64,000 bases of DNA, from NCBI GenBank assembly GCA_964059195.1, contig CAXKWD010000002.1, positions 151,421,042 to 151,485,041 of the forward strand, given 5' to 3'. This DNA is from Ectobius pallidus (lineage: Eukaryota; Arthropoda; Insecta; Blattodea; Ectobiidae). The notes under the pieces were generated by a model, which worked only from the letters and a program-made list of their open reading frames with translations, had not been told where the DNA came from and ran no database searches. The position numbers were made by a program, and so were the translations under genes. This document shows, piece by piece, positions 32,267-44,589 of the stretch. Numbering within the stretch: the stretch's first letter is position 1; every line of letters starts with the position of its first letter.

Positions 32267-33185
32267 AGAACTGCCGGTATATTTTTCTCCATTCCAAGCA
32301 TACCAGAAAAGTTATGAATAATGGAAGACTATTGGACTACCTCGTCATAAGTGGAACAACTGAACGCTTGGTGACGAACAGAAGACTGTACGTGAGGTAG
32401 AATTAAAGCCAAGACTCACCACACGAACGGTCGAGGGACTTATGCTACTGATAAGTACTTAAATAACTGTAAAAAGGGTCCTAGGTGATTTTGCTTGTTT
32501 AACCTGTTTATCAGTACAAGCCTGAAGCTTGTGACGGAGAAATAAATGTACCTGAAGAAATAAATGTACCTTGTATAAGTTAGGATATACGACAGTAAAT
32601 AGTTTGTAGGATCAGACTTATGTTAATAAATCAAAGCAAGTGTGTGATTAGGCCCTCCAGGGGGTTTTGGAAGAGTGAACAAAGGGGACAGATGTTAATA
32701 GAAAAGGAGAAAGACAAGTATATAGTTTGTTTGAGGTAAGAGGTCAATAGTTTTTACACTTAATGTAGGCATGCTATTGTTTTCTCAGGTGGTCAGCCTT
32801 TTTCCGCCCAGCTACCTAAAGCTGGCTTATATAGATTGAGCGATTATTTTTAGTTTCCGTCAGAACGAAGAGGGAGGAGAGACGGGACTATAAAGGGTAA
32901 AGTAATTAAATTCTGTGTGGGCCTCTCCCAAATGGATTTCTTTGATATAACAGGTCCTAATCCAGTAGTTTTGGTGCTGGCGTCTAAATGTGTATTTAAT
33001 TTATTGTTCCTGTGCTACTTACTGTTTGCAGGATACACAAGGATAAGGGTAGGAAAAGATTAGGCCTATAGGGTAGTATAGCTATAAATAACCTGGAAGA
33101 AGATTGAAAGGAGAGGACGGAATGAACTCAGACTCGTGAAAGGAACTGAGGGACTACGTTAAGAAGTTGCGGCAGCGGTCGACCT
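32267..33185. other. Unassigned sequence left of palindrome P2
   Basis: I find no gene here. The last ~100 bp (about 33090-33180, with 'gaactcagactcgtgaa' and 'aagttgcggcagc') recur inverted at 56240-56335, so P2 is inserted in a dispersed repeat. Confidence 0.5.
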
Positions 33186-33519
33186 TTTATATATAAATGA
33201 GTAGTGTGGTTTTATATGTGACGACACAGGAGGGTTGGGAGTGTTGGTAGGGTAAACTGGAGGCGCATGATATGACGTCACGGAGACGGAAGGGATTGAG
33301 GATTGCTTACGTCATAGTGGGCGTGGCTTATGAAGTCACGGAATCTGAATGGCTGGATTGGGTCACGTGACAGGTGGGATGGAGGGGAAGGTGGGACCGG
33401 AGTGGAGGGGGAAGGCTTACGTCACGAAGGGTTGCTTACATCACGGAGGCGCGGCTATGACGTCACCGGAGGGTTGGATGACGTCACGACCTACGTCATT
33501 TGTGAGAGTGGCTATGGCA

Positions 33520-34438
33520 CCACGTGATTCAAAATGGCTTCGTTTCGGGTTCCTATTTCAAATGGCGAACCAAGCGCGAAATTCAAAGTCATAATGACGG
33601 TAAATTTGAAAACTGTATATTACAAAATCAAAATGGTTGTGTTTCATGTTCCTATTTCAAATGGCGGACCAACCGCGAAATTCAAAATCAAAATGGCGGT
33701 AAACTTGAAAATTGTATATTGGAAATTCAAAATGGCAACGCTTCCGGTTCCTATGGACCAAACGATCAGTTTGAAATTGTATATTGGTAGAAGGCGAAGG
33801 ATTTGAAAATTAAAAAATGATGGACCAAGCGCACGATTCAAAATTGGAATTTTCAAAATGGTTATTTTAAAATGGCGTCATAATTCAAGATGTCGGCTAG
33901 CGCAAGATTTTATCATTTATAAATCCGATTTCACATTGTGCAAGACTTCCATTTACATGTTATGTGACATTTGTACATGTTTGCATAATCACTGTAACAG
34001 GAAGCGTTCAGGGTCAAGCGTCAGCATATTTCCCATGTCTGAGTGTGGAGTTACATCCGGTGTGTTATATCCAACACTTTGTTTTGCATTTCTCACTAAA
34101 GCCTACTTACGTGGTCACGTGAATCAATATGGCGGACCAAGCGCTCAATTAAAAAATTACAAATGTTGGAAGGTGTGGGAAATTTAAAAATTACAATTGG
34201 TAGATGGCAGGTGATTTCAAAATTCAAGATGGTGAAAAATTTGAAAACAAAATATTACAATTACAAATGGCGGAAAGTGAGAAATTTAAAATTTGTATAT
34301 TGAGAGAAGGAGGGATGATTACGTCATTATTCAATATGGCGGATCCCAATAACCTACTTAAATTGTGGTATGGGAGGGGAAGGTGGGATAGTTACGTCAT
34401 ATTTCAATATGTCGGATTGCTATGACCTACCTCAACGG
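33520..34438. repeat. P2 outer arm with short tandem units
   Basis: Units such as 'tcctatttcaaatggcgga', 'aaattcaaaatcaaaatgg' and 'aaatttgaaaa-tgtatatt' recur at intervals of about 80-110 bp, for example at 33555, 33655 and 33750. Overlapping frames here only reflect the repeat. Confidence 0.7.
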
Positions 34439-34439
34439 A

Positions 34440-35270
34440 GGTTTTAATATTGGGATTATGTTTTGCTTTTTTCCGTGGGTTTTGGGAATTTTCCATTCGT
34501 TAAGAAACCGTTGTACATCGTTGTTACAGATTTTGGTAAGATTTCAAAAGCGCATAGTAGTATCTTGCTCGTTATGCAGTCTTCTCCAAGAACTTTTATG
34601 TGCTCATTATGTTCTAAAACATTAATAACTTCTGAATGTGTAAATAACTTATCTCCGGTATTTATTGGTATCTTTCATTCGTCTCTTAATCTTCTATGAT
34701 ACTTACTATATTCTTTTTTATTATCTACCGGTGTGAGGTAGTTCAGAAGGTGCCTCATAGTAACTTCTATACTAGTTGTACTCGTTCCAACGATAAGGTC
34801 GTTAATACTATGCTTTTCCTTATTTTGTCAGATGTCAGTTTGTATATTTCATTCCATGGAATACTTGATGTGGTCATGTTACAATATTCTCTCCATGAGT
34901 TAAATTTCTGTCTTCGTATTGTTTCTTCGTAATTCCTGTTTGCTTCAAAAGTATTGTTCTTTACGCATTTCTCGCACTAAATCATAATTCTTTGTATTCT
35001 GGTACCTTCTCCTTTGTGGTTAAAATAATATGCTTATTGTTTTTCCAAGTTCTATAACATATACTACACCATTCCTCACACTGCCTTTTGAACTCGACCT
35101 GTTCTGCATTCCAGTCTTTGACCCATATTTTATAAGCACTTGACACAAGTAACTTTTTTACGAGATCTTTATCGTAATTTACAGAGCACCTAAGCGTAGT
35201 TGTAATAATAGCTATTGGTAAGGTTGTTTTAAATTCAAAGTCATTGCATCCGTTAATTGTCACTTTAGTA
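34440..35270 (-). pseudogene. Non-LTR retrotransposon fragment in P2 arm 1
   Basis: On the minus strand this mirrors 41815-42775 of arm 2. The readable piece 34982-35263 has VKDWNAEQVEFKRQCEEWC, the linker between endonuclease and reverse transcriptase, and weaker pieces of the early reverse transcriptase follow downstream. It is shorter than arm 2 because the 3' part is deleted where 'cctcaacgga' joins 'ggttttaatattggg' near 34438. Confidence 0.6.
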
Positions 35271-35807
35271 CTATATCATTTCACTTTTTTGGTTATGTTC
35301 GCCCTATATGTTCCATTTATACTTCAGTTCTACTTATGAGGCTTCTTTGACCAAGGCAATTATTCACTTCGTCTCATTATATCATATACTAAGAAACCTT
35401 AGGAAAAGGATTCTTTAAATCTAGTTCTGATATCTAAATTTCCTTCTTTATCCATGACTAGGTTTCAACTTGTCATCTGGAAGCTGAATATTTTTTTTTT
35501 AGAAATTCGACGATCACAATTCCAGCATCCAAACTGACGGATGAAACAATTATCATTATTATTAGTTTTGCTTTTATTATTACATTGGGGCTTTAAAGCT
35601 TTAAAGGGACATGTCCTACTACCCATCAGCTGCTCATTTTCCACTATTTCATTTCGGTATTATGTGGCAATATTATGGTCTAAGTTGTAAGCACAGCGGT
35701 TTTCCAAATAGGAGCTACCATTTCTTTATACAACTGAATCTTCAGAAGTCAGCACAAAAGTCAGTACATACCGTTTTAAGGTTTTTATTCAGAAAAATCC
35801 GTACACG

Positions 35808-36353
35808 ATTAGTCTATAACCACTGCACATCGGCAGCGCTGATAATAGCTATAACGACAATGTACAGTCTTCTTTCATCCATCCTTCTTTGTTCTTTTCT
35901 TTTCCTTTTCCACTTGAAATAATTTCGGTGTACACTTCATTGTAGTATTTATTATTATAAATAACAAGTATCAGAACTCATTAACGATTAAATTACATTT
36001 ATTGGTATTAAACAGAAGTCAAAATATTCCTGACGCCACAACATACCTAATGAAGCATTGCGGCCCATAGGAAGTTCTCTTTCATTTCCTGTTACACTTC
36101 AGGTTTGGTGTAGAAAATTATTAAAGCTATTCTTCCTTAACTTTTCTTAGAGTTCTTTGTATGTTTCATACACCTTGGTATTTGTAAAAGATCATATTTA
36201 ACGTACAAGGGGGTATTTCTATTACACTGATTTCACTGAGACAAAGAACAAGAACAAGAACAAAACAAGAACAAGAAATTCACCATTATAATCATATCTG
36301 CTTCAGGATTTGGAAGGAATAGATACATTTTATAACATACATACATTTTTATC
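35808..36353. other. Central unpaired segment of palindrome P2
   Basis: A 546-bp centre separates the arms. It is AT-rich and contains a short AAGAAC simple repeat at about 36245-36280. I see no gene. Confidence 0.6.
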
Positions 36354-36502
36354 CGTGTACGGATTTTTCTGAATAAAAACCTTAAAACGGTATGTACTGA
36401 CTTTGTGGGGACTTCTGAAGATTCAGTTGTATAAAGAAATGGTAGCTCCTATTTGGAAAACCGCTGTGCTTACAACGTAGACCATAATATTGCCACATAA
36501 TA

Positions 36503-36809
36503 AACTCCGTGGCGCTACATCCCTGGAGGGACTTGGCCTACCACCCGACCGCTGCGTCATCTCCCGTAGGCAGATGGCAGGATTGGGGGGCATGTGGTCA
36601 GCATGCCGACACCCACGGCCGTTAATGGTGGTTTTCTTGACCGGAGCCGCTACTTCTCTATCAAGTAGCTCCTCAATTTGGAATCACGAGGCTGAGTGCA
36701 CCCCTACCAGACCTCCCTACCTCAGAAAAATCCGAGGAGGTACCGGGAATCGAACCCGGACCGATGGATCTGTAGTCAGCGATGCTAACCACAAGACCAC
36801 GCCGGCGGT
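36503..36809 (-). mobile_element. Full-length tRNA-derived SINE (family S4) in P2 arm 2
   Basis: The 307-bp insertion is flanked by perfect 15-bp copies of TATTGCCACATAATA (36488-36502 and 36810-36824). The minus strand begins with a tRNA-like head, A box in GGCGTGGTCTTGTGGTTAGC and B box GGGTTCGATTCCC, then 'ggtacctcctcgga'. Arm 1 near 35655-35680 keeps the uninterrupted target. Confidence 0.92.
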
Positions 36810-37025
36810 TATTGCCACATAATACCGAAATGAAATAGTGGAAAATGAGCAGCTGATGGGTAGTAGGAAATGTCCCTTAAAAGCTTTAAAGCCCCAATGT
36901 AATAATAAAAGCAAAACTAATAATAATGATAATTGTTTCATCCGTTAGTTTGGATGCTAGAATTGTGATCGTCGAATTTCTAAAAAAAAAAATTATCCAC
37001 CTTGCAGATGTCAAGTTGAAACCTA

Positions 37026-37159
37026 AACTAAAACTAAACTCCGTGGCGCTACATCCCCGGAAGGACTTGGCCTACCACCCGACCGCTGCATCATCTCCCG
37101 TAGGCAGATGGCAGGATTGGGGGGCATGTGGTCAGCATGCCGACACCCACGGCCGTTAA
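37026..37159 (-). mobile_element. 5'-truncated SINE (family S4) in P2 arm 2
   Basis: This 134-bp copy contains only the 3' part of the element at 36503-36809, from 'actccgtggcgctacatccc' to 'cacccacggccgttaa', and is flanked by TCAAGTTGAAACCTA (37011-37025 and 37160-37174). Arm 1 near 35455-35475 shows the empty target. Confidence 0.92.
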
Positions 37160-37454
37160 TCAAGTTGAAACCTAGTCATGGATAAAGAAGGAAATTTAGA
37201 TATCAGAACTAGATTTAAAGAATGCTTTTCCTAAGGTTTCTTAGTATATGATATAATGAGACGAAGTGAATAATTGCCTTGGTCAAAGAAGCCTCATAAG
37301 TAGAACTGAAGTATAAATGGAACATATACGGCGAATATAAACCGAAAAAGTAAAATGATATAGTACTAAAGTGACAATTAACGGATGCAATGACTTTGAA
37401 TTTAAAACAATATTACCAATAGCTATTATTACAACTGGTATAAACGCTTAGGTG

Positions 37455-38094
37455 TGTCACGTACAAGAAATCGTGACGTATATGATTCGGGATGGACCAC
37501 AAAGGAACCATTCGTAAACGAGAAAAACAAAAGAAACTATCGATACTGTGTGAGTTTTGTTTGAATTACAGGAAGATGGAACCGCGCATGCGCGCGCGGA
37601 AAAGTTGCAAGAGGTAACGGTTGGTGTGTTGAAGAAAGAAGAGAGACAGACTTCGGAAGTTGAACAAGAAGGTTGTGCAGAGGAGGAAGGTTGGGTCGAC
37701 GAGTGCATGGAGTGATCGGCAGTCGTGGCGACGGAGTTGCCTGACGTTCTGTGGGAGAACGTAAGCCGAGATGAACATCTAAACAAGAAAACAACGGCCG
37801 ATGGCTATATGGAGATAGCTGTTGGATTGGAACGAGCCAGAACACCCTGTATGGTGATGTTGTGCTAACTATTGTTGATATGATAAAGTACACTTGCCGT
37901 AGGTTGTAATTCCAAGACAGGTGTAGTTATGTAAACCTTTAACTGGAGAATATTATAGGAGAAAAATTTAACTGGGTCACTGTCACGATAGTTCATCGGA
38001 CTATAGAACTAGATTACGTAAAGAAAAATTTCTGAGAAAAGATTAACTAAATGAAATTTATGTATTTATATAAGTAAGAAAAGTCCGTCGCTCA
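37455..38094 (+). repeat. 5' LTR of E3, internally deleted
   Basis: Its first ~385 bp match 38813 onwards and its last ~250 bp match 41588-41812. The deletion joins '...gaacgagccaga' directly to 'acaccctgtatgg'; the deleted segment has CAGA at both borders, so a microhomology-mediated loss is plausible. Confidence 0.88.
37947..37966 (-). repeat. 20-bp SINE tail insertion with 9-bp target duplication
   Basis: AGAATATTATAGGAGAAAAA lies between two copies of TTTAACTGG (37938-37946 and 37967-37975). The 3' LTR has only one TTTAACTGG at this place. The insert matches the tail of SINE family S1, so this looks like an extremely 5'-truncated retroposition event. Confidence 0.75.
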
Positions 38095-38098
38095 TCTT

Positions 38099-38106
38099 TG
38101 GCGCCC
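38099..38106 (+). promoter_or_regulatory. Primer-binding site of E3 (TGGCGCCC)
   Basis: TGGCGCCC is complementary to the 3' end of lysine tRNAs and sits four bases after the 5' LTR, the expected place for priming of minus-strand DNA. Confidence 0.7.
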
Positions 38107-38798
38107 ATAGCGTGGGCGATGTATGCAAAAAAGAGTTTTGGTCCATAGCGTGATGCAATGTAAGTAAATGTTTGTGGGATCAGTTAGGTCAGTTAGTTGA
38201 GTAGGCAGTTAGGTATGTTAGTTCGATTAGCTTGTTAGCTTATAAACGTATTAGTCGGATCAATGCATTTTTATCAGGAAGAAAAGCCATGTACTTCCAT
38301 AAATATAGATTTACTTGGACTATCAACATGTTCCAAGCAGGGAATTATTATTACGTATTATTATTACGTATTATTGAAAGGAAAGCTCATGGTATATTAA
38401 AAAAAATAATGATTGTTAGTTTTGTTTAAGTATAAATGAACATAGTTCCACTGGATGCACTCCTTACATGCTAAATATAGGATATTTGGTCAGACGTAAA
38501 TTGGAAAGTGCCTATAAAAGTCAAGTCAGTATTATAATCTCAAGAAAAGAACATTAAAATTTTGCCCAGGAGATTTAGTGCTGAGAAGAAACTTTAAGTG
38601 ACTCTGCACAAGGTTCTAGAGCAGGCCTCAGTGAAAAGATGTGGATCCTTGTATTATAAAGAAATGGATCAGTGAAAATAGTTATGAACCTGACAAGCCG
38701 CCATGGTAAAAAGTTGAAGATATTTAAAAACCTTTAGTACCAGTCTAGACATTTACTGGTTGGTTAAGAAAAAAAAATAATCATACATTTTTTTTTGT

Positions 38799-38812
38799 AA
38801 GAAAGGGAGGAA
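38799..38812 (+). promoter_or_regulatory. Polypurine tract of E3
   Basis: An uninterrupted purine run directly abuts the TG that opens the 3' LTR, matching the plus-strand primer of LTR retrotransposons. Confidence 0.85.
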
Positions 38813-41812
38813 TGTCACGTAGCAGAAATCGTGATGTATATGAATCGGGATGGACCACAAAGGAACCATTCGTAAACGAGAAAAAAACTATCGATACTGT
38901 GTGAGTTTTGTTTGAGTTACAGGAAGATGGAACTGCGCATGCGCGCGCGGAAAAGTTGCAAGAGGTAACGGTTGGTGTATTGAAGAAAGAAGAGAGACAG
39001 ACTTCGGAAGTTGAACAAGAAGGTTGTGCAGAGGAGGAAGGTTGGGTCGACGAGTGCATGGAGTGAGCGGCAGTCGTGCCGACGGAGTTGCCTGACGTTC
39101 TGTGGGAGAACGTAAGCCGAGATGAACATCTAAACAAGAAAACAACGGCCGATGGCTATATGGAGATAGCTGTTGGATTGGAACGAGCCAGAGCGTTGGT
39201 GGGCTTACGTCGTAGCGAACATCAGATGGAGAAGAGGAAAATGGTCGATTCTAAGTGGGGCTTAGATTCGAATGGAATCCATGAAGAAATGGACACCGAC
39301 AGAAGAAGCATTGAACATGAAGGGAGAAGAGTAGCGCTGGTCAACTGTTTGATGAGTATAAACAAAACTGTTATTTTAAGACATTTTGAAACGTGAGGTC
39401 TTGAACTATAAATTTCAGTTCTGCTTATTCTAATTTATGGCTGACGAGCAGATTATCTTGCGAGAAATGTATATGGAATTCTTAAAAAAAAAACTAAAAT
39501 AGAAAGCAGTAGCAAATTAGATTAGTAACAGTTTTTACAGTAGTCCTATGCTTTCACTTTCTGTCGGGAAGTTAGAAAAGAAATTAGGTTCAGGAAGAAT
39601 TAAAGACAGAATTATGTTGATTGAGAATAAGTAATTCACTTTGAAAAGAGAATAGAATTGTAGATGATAGTAATTCAAGTTCGAGATAAAAGAGTTAGCT
39701 AACAGGAAGATAGGTTAGAAAGGAAGATTTAATATAAAAAAGTAAGGAAAGTTATTTGAGGGTGAAGGATAGTTTCGAATTGGGATTCATGGGAATTCAG
39801 AAACATAAATGTGCACCAAGTTAAAGTCAAGTAACTAGAGAGTAAAATGTTAAATGAAAAGAAATTGAAAGAATTTAAGATAATCGGCGAGGTTAGGCGC
39901 CCTATCGTAAGCAAAGGACTAGGAGATCGAGAAAGTGTCATACTCCCTCATTTATGGAAATAACTAAATTGTAATAATGGAAGTAGGTGTAATGGAAAGA
40001 AATGTTAGGGTAGCATAAATTAAGATAGTCGGCGAGCTTAGGTGCCGTATCGTAAGCAAAGGACTGGGAGATAGAATAAGTGTCATACTTCCAAATTTAT
40101 TGTAATATCTAATGTAAAGTTGAAGAGGGCTATCAATTAATTTATGTGCGCGATGCTTTGCGTCTTATCAAAGCGTTAAAATAAGGGAGACTGAGAAAGT
40201 GTTGTACTCCTATTGTTATAGATCATATAGAAACATTGCATCTAAAATAGAAGTTGAATAGTAAATTGATTGGGGTTAAGATTGTAACCTAACAGAGTCA
40301 AAGTAGTTGAAGAAAATTTGGGTAGAGTAGTGAACTTGAAAAAGAGTGAAAGAAAGTCTAGAAACCTAGGGCTTAAGAAAATACAATACTAAAGTGAAGT
40401 TAGATTGAGTTAAAAGTGAATTTTCGTAAAGTGAATAATGGTTAAAAAGGGAATAGTGGATAAAAGTTAGAAGAAAGTTAGAAGCATTAAACGTGAAGTT
40501 TTCCTACAAAGAAAATGTTAGGAGAAGAAAAAGAAAGAAAAGAAAATAAGCTAATAATTCTTATAAAAGCTGTTATGAATAAATAGACTAAGTAGAGAGG
40601 ATTGTTAGTAGAGGGATTCTTGGGTGATAGGAACTCCCGAGATTTCAAATAAAGTAAAATAAAAAGTGAAGTCTAGTAGTAGGCCTAGTCCGAACCTAGC
40701 GAAATAAAGTAACTATTAAAAAGGTATCAGACGTTATCGATGTCTGAGGCGTTCATCAGCCCCAAGAGCAGTTAGGAAACTTGTCAGGGACCTTGGGCAT
40801 CGATCTATCAAAATTAAGTTTTTTTATTGGCCTTTAATATTTCACCGGTTGCAGGGGAGAGGTCAGGTTGACTGAAACTCAGAACCTAGACACCGCCACT
40901 GTATCGGAGGTCTATCGCCATAGTTCAATCTGTGGATATAGATCTAAATTTCCATTTCATTCTTCTATGTTATCTTTACTATTTCTCTGTAAAAACAACT
41001 TATTCTTCTTCGACGGAACAAATAGGAATAGACCAATTAAGGGCACTAACCTTAGTGAGAACAAGTAATTGAGTATTGTTCTTCATATAATGAATGTTGA
41101 TTTTTGAGGATAGTAATATAAGGTGTAGTTGTAATGACTTTGTTAATTATGAGAATATGGAATGAAAAACTAAGAACTTGTTGCAACTGAAAGTAAAAAT
41201 TGTAAAGCAAACAGAGAAAACAATTGAATAAAAATATTTTTGATTCTTGAAAAAAAATAGTCAATGTGGCCTTATTATTTAGTTAATGGTATAAGAATGT
41301 TACCCCCTTAAAATAATAACAACCCCTCCCTATCTCCACTGTTTAAAAGCTAAGCTGAGAGGCATATATATGACCTTGTATATGTATAAAATATATTGTG
41401 AACGGACATAAGTAAATTTTGATTCAGAAGTTGCAAGCCCCTCCCTGCTCTTCTGAAGAAGAAATATAAGGATTGCTGATCAGTGGATGTGTAAGATGGT
41501 ATCTGTGGATGGCGCCCTTATCAAATAGAAATATTTCCACAAATACAAGAGAAGTTGGTTAATAGTAAACATAATGAAGAAGTTTCAGAACACCCTGTAT
41601 GGTGATGTTGTGCTAAATAGTGTTGATATGATAAAGTACACTTGCCGTAGGTTGTAATTCCAAGACAGGTGTAGTTATGTAAACCTTTAACTGGGTCACT
41701 GTAATGATAGTTCATCGGACTATAAAACTAGATTACTTAAAGAAAAATTTCTGAGAAAAGATTAACTAAATGAAATATATGTATTTATATAAAGTAAGAA
41801 AAGTCCGTCACA
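38813..41812 (+). repeat. 3' LTR of E3, unusually long (3.0 kb)
   Basis: It contains the complete LTR. From about 39880 a ~144-bp unit with 'atcggcgaggttaggcgcc', 'tatcgtaagcaaaggact' and 'gtgtcatact' is repeated at 40025 and, more loosely, near 40140. A 107-codon frame at 39076-39396 crosses the border of the part deleted in the 5' LTR and matches no family I know. Minus-strand frames repeated in both LTRs (37457 and 38781) are preserved only because the LTRs are copies. Confidence 0.82.
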
Positions 41813-43270
41813 GGTGCTCTGTAAATTACGATAAATATCTCGTAAAAAAGTTACTTGTGTCAAGTGCTTATAAATATGGGTCAAAGACTGGAATGCTGAA
41901 CAGGTCGGGTTCAAAGGCAGTGTGAGGAATGGTGTAGTATCCTGTTATGGAACTTGGAAAAACAATAATCATATTATTTTAACCACAAAGATTGTGATGT
42001 ATTATAGAAAAGAATGTATGTTCAGAGTACCTTATTTGGTAATAAACCTATAGTGTGGTGTTAAATAGGTAGATGGTATGATAGCATTTATAAAATGATG
42101 AAAAATAGTGGGGGCTAAGTTAAACGAAAGTGGAAGCCAAGGAACTAATTCATACATGATGGTGTAAATGAGATAAAAATCTATGACTTTGGTACACTAA
42201 GGAGAAGGTGCCAGAATACAAAGAATAATGATTTAGTGCGAGAAATGCGTAAAGAACAATACTTTGAAGCAAGAAGGAATTACGAAGAAACAATACGAAG
42301 ACATAAATTTAACTCATGGAGAGAATATTGTAACATGACCACATCAAGCAATCCATGGAATGAATTATACAAACTGACATCAGACAAAATAAGGAAAAGC
42401 ATAGTATTAACGACCTTATCGTTGGAACGAGTACAACTAGTATAGAACATACTATGAGGCACCTTTTGAACTACTTCACACTAGTAGGTAATAAAGAAGA
42501 AGATGGTCAGTATCATAGAAGATTAAGAGAAGAAACAAAGATACCAATAAACACCGGAGATAAGTATTTACACATTCCGAAATTATTAATGTTTTAGAAC
42601 ATAATGAGCATATAAAAGCTCTTGGAGAAGACTGCATAACGAGCAAGTTACTATTATTCGCTTTTTAAATCTTACCAAAATCTGTCAAAACGATGTACAA
42701 CGGATGCTTAACGAATGGAAAATTCCCTAAAGCTACAAGAAAAAGCAAAACTTGATCCCAATATTAAAACCAGGAAAAGAAAACAGCAGCGGTCTCAAAA
42801 TTCTATCAATAAGCTTGCTAAATATCGCAGGAAAAGTTATCGAAAACTACTACTTAACAGAATATCACACCACGTATTTTCAAATGGAGGAATGAATGAC
42901 AATCAATATGGGTATGGTGCTCCAGTTTTAATAAATGCTTCGACAAGGCAGTACAAGCGGACCAAGTACAAGAGGGTGTAATGACTCATGAACATAGGAA
43001 TTACAAAAACTTTCCGAACCATGTCAAATGAAGCATTGTGCATGATAAGAGGAATAAATCCAATTATCATTAAGATAGAGGAAACAGTCATATTATACAA
43101 ATCAGTACAACAAGGAGAAATGTTAAACCAACCACTTGATCTAACGATGACATTACAAACCTGGCTTAGTAATTAGCAAAGTGGAAGGACATGTGGATTA
43201 TATAATGAAAATATATACGGACGGAAGCAAAAGTTAAAACGGATTTGGATCTGATTTTGACATATTCATT
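41813..43270 (+). pseudogene. Non-LTR retrotransposon fragment with reverse transcriptase and RNase H remnants
   Basis: Plus-strand pieces follow the order of an R1/I/LOA-type ORF2: a linker (WREYCNMTTSSNPWNELYKL, 42236-42445), the early reverse transcriptase (DCITSKLL near 42630, LLNRISHHVFSNGGMNDNQYG in 42715-42981), then a later domain (TMSNEALCMIRGINPIIIKI in 42988-43176) and IYTDGSK at about 43212-43232, the first catalytic motif of RNase H. The RT palm with its Asp-Asp pair is missing between 42960 and 42988, so an internal deletion is present. Several stops and shifts interrupt it. The 5' portion is mirrored in arm 1. Confidence 0.75.
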
Positions 43271-44589
43271 TAACAAGCCCTAAAACAGACCATCTTGAAA
43301 TTATAATAAATCATTTTTAAATTAGTGCGCAATGTTACAATCTTGATTTTCAATCTTAAATTTGAATCGCGCGCTTGGTTCATAATATTGTATCATGTGA
43401 CCCTTGCATCATGCCGTGACTTGATCGTTAAAATAGTGACGTTATGAAGTTAGCCTCACCACGGGATAAAATTACTCCACCATTGAAGTGAGAGGAAGCT
43501 GTATAGTAACGGTATGAGTTAGCCTCGCTCACGAGACATGCACAGGCTAGTTCTTTCATTTGACACGCGTGACCTACTTAACTTCAGGTTAGAACGTGTA
43601 CAGACTTGATCGGTAATATGAGAAGTAAATACGGCCACAAACCTCTCAAAGAATAAATTTTTAAATGTATAGAACTCTCTCGTACGAATATAACCATATT
43701 AGCTATTTCAATTCCATCACAATGTCTTTTATTCAGTAATTTAAATCTTGCACGAGACTCCATTTTGAATTTTCTGACATCTGTAATAGGAATTACACAT
43801 TAATTCGAAATGTACAGTTTCAAAACTCCCGCCAGACGGCGTTTTGAATTTTCGGACATCTATAATAGGAATTACGCATTAATTCGATATACATAATTTC
43901 AAATCTCCCGCCAGAATTCTTTTGTTCATAATTTCAAATCTCGTGTCAGAAGCCAAAGAAATAGAGGGAAAGATGGATGATAATCATAGAATGCAATGAT
44001 GTATGATAGAAAACTGATGACGTTGCGTAATATCACCCGGTATGGTATGAACATATGCTGTTACGGCTGTAATATGCTTACATGCAAAAACGGCGTACTC
44101 ACTAACCAAAGACGAAATATAATTTTAAATTTCCCACACCTTCACCATTTGTAATTTTCAAATTGAGCGACATCCGCCATATTGGATCACGTGATCACTT
44201 AATTAGGTTGTAGTGAGAAATGCAAAACGATGTGTTGGATATATCATACACCGGTTGTAACTCTATGCGCAGGCGAGGGTAAATATGCTGACGCGTCACC
44301 TTCAACACTTTCTGTCACAGTGATGACGCAAACATTTTACTCCTTGTAACATAACATCTAAATGGAAGTCTTGCACAACGAAATTTCAAATCTTGTGCTA
44401 GCCGACACTTAGAATTTCCTTCACAATTTTCGAACCTTCCGGCATTTTAAAAAGACATTTGAAACATTCCCACCAGTTTCAATTTTCAAATCCCTCGCCT
44501 TCTTCCAATATACAATTTTAAATGGCTATACTTTTTCAAATCCGCCATCTTGAATTATGACGTAAGCATCCCACCTGTCATTTGGGCCA
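43271..44589. repeat. P2 arm 2 segment, mostly absent from arm 1
   Basis: No genes. Short units such as 'attacgcattaattcgatat' and 'cctcccgccaga' are duplicated at about 43790-43910, and a block at 44150-44400 repeats at 44985-45195 ('gtagtgagaaatgcaaaac', 'gttggatat', 'cttgaacgcttcctgt'-like). Confidence 0.6.

Larger units (their letters stand above)
37455..41812 (+). mobile_element. LTR retrotransposon E3 with unequal LTRs and almost no interior
   Basis: The element is flanked by GGTG (37451-37454 and 41813-41816) and interrupts P2 arm 2; arm 1 near 35185-35200 gives the empty site CTTAGGTGCTCTG. It begins TGTCACGTA and ends GTCACA. The 5' LTR is 37455-38094 and the 3' LTR 38813-41812; they match at both ends but the 5' copy lacks about 2.4 kb. 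TGGCGCCC (38099-38106) is a tRNA-Lys-type primer site and AAGAAAGGGAGGAA (38799-38812) a polypurine tract. The 718-bp interior has no coding potential, so E3 is non-autonomous. Confidence 0.88.

Noticed and set aside
33330..34425. Overlapping plus-strand frames with MVVFHVPISNGG-like peptides
   Set aside because: Produced by the short repeat units of the P2 arms, and mirrored on the other arm.
37457..39145. Paired minus-strand frames conserved at 37457-37893 and 38781-39145
   Set aside because: They are preserved because the two LTRs of E3 are copies; no motif or codon-level constraint is visible.
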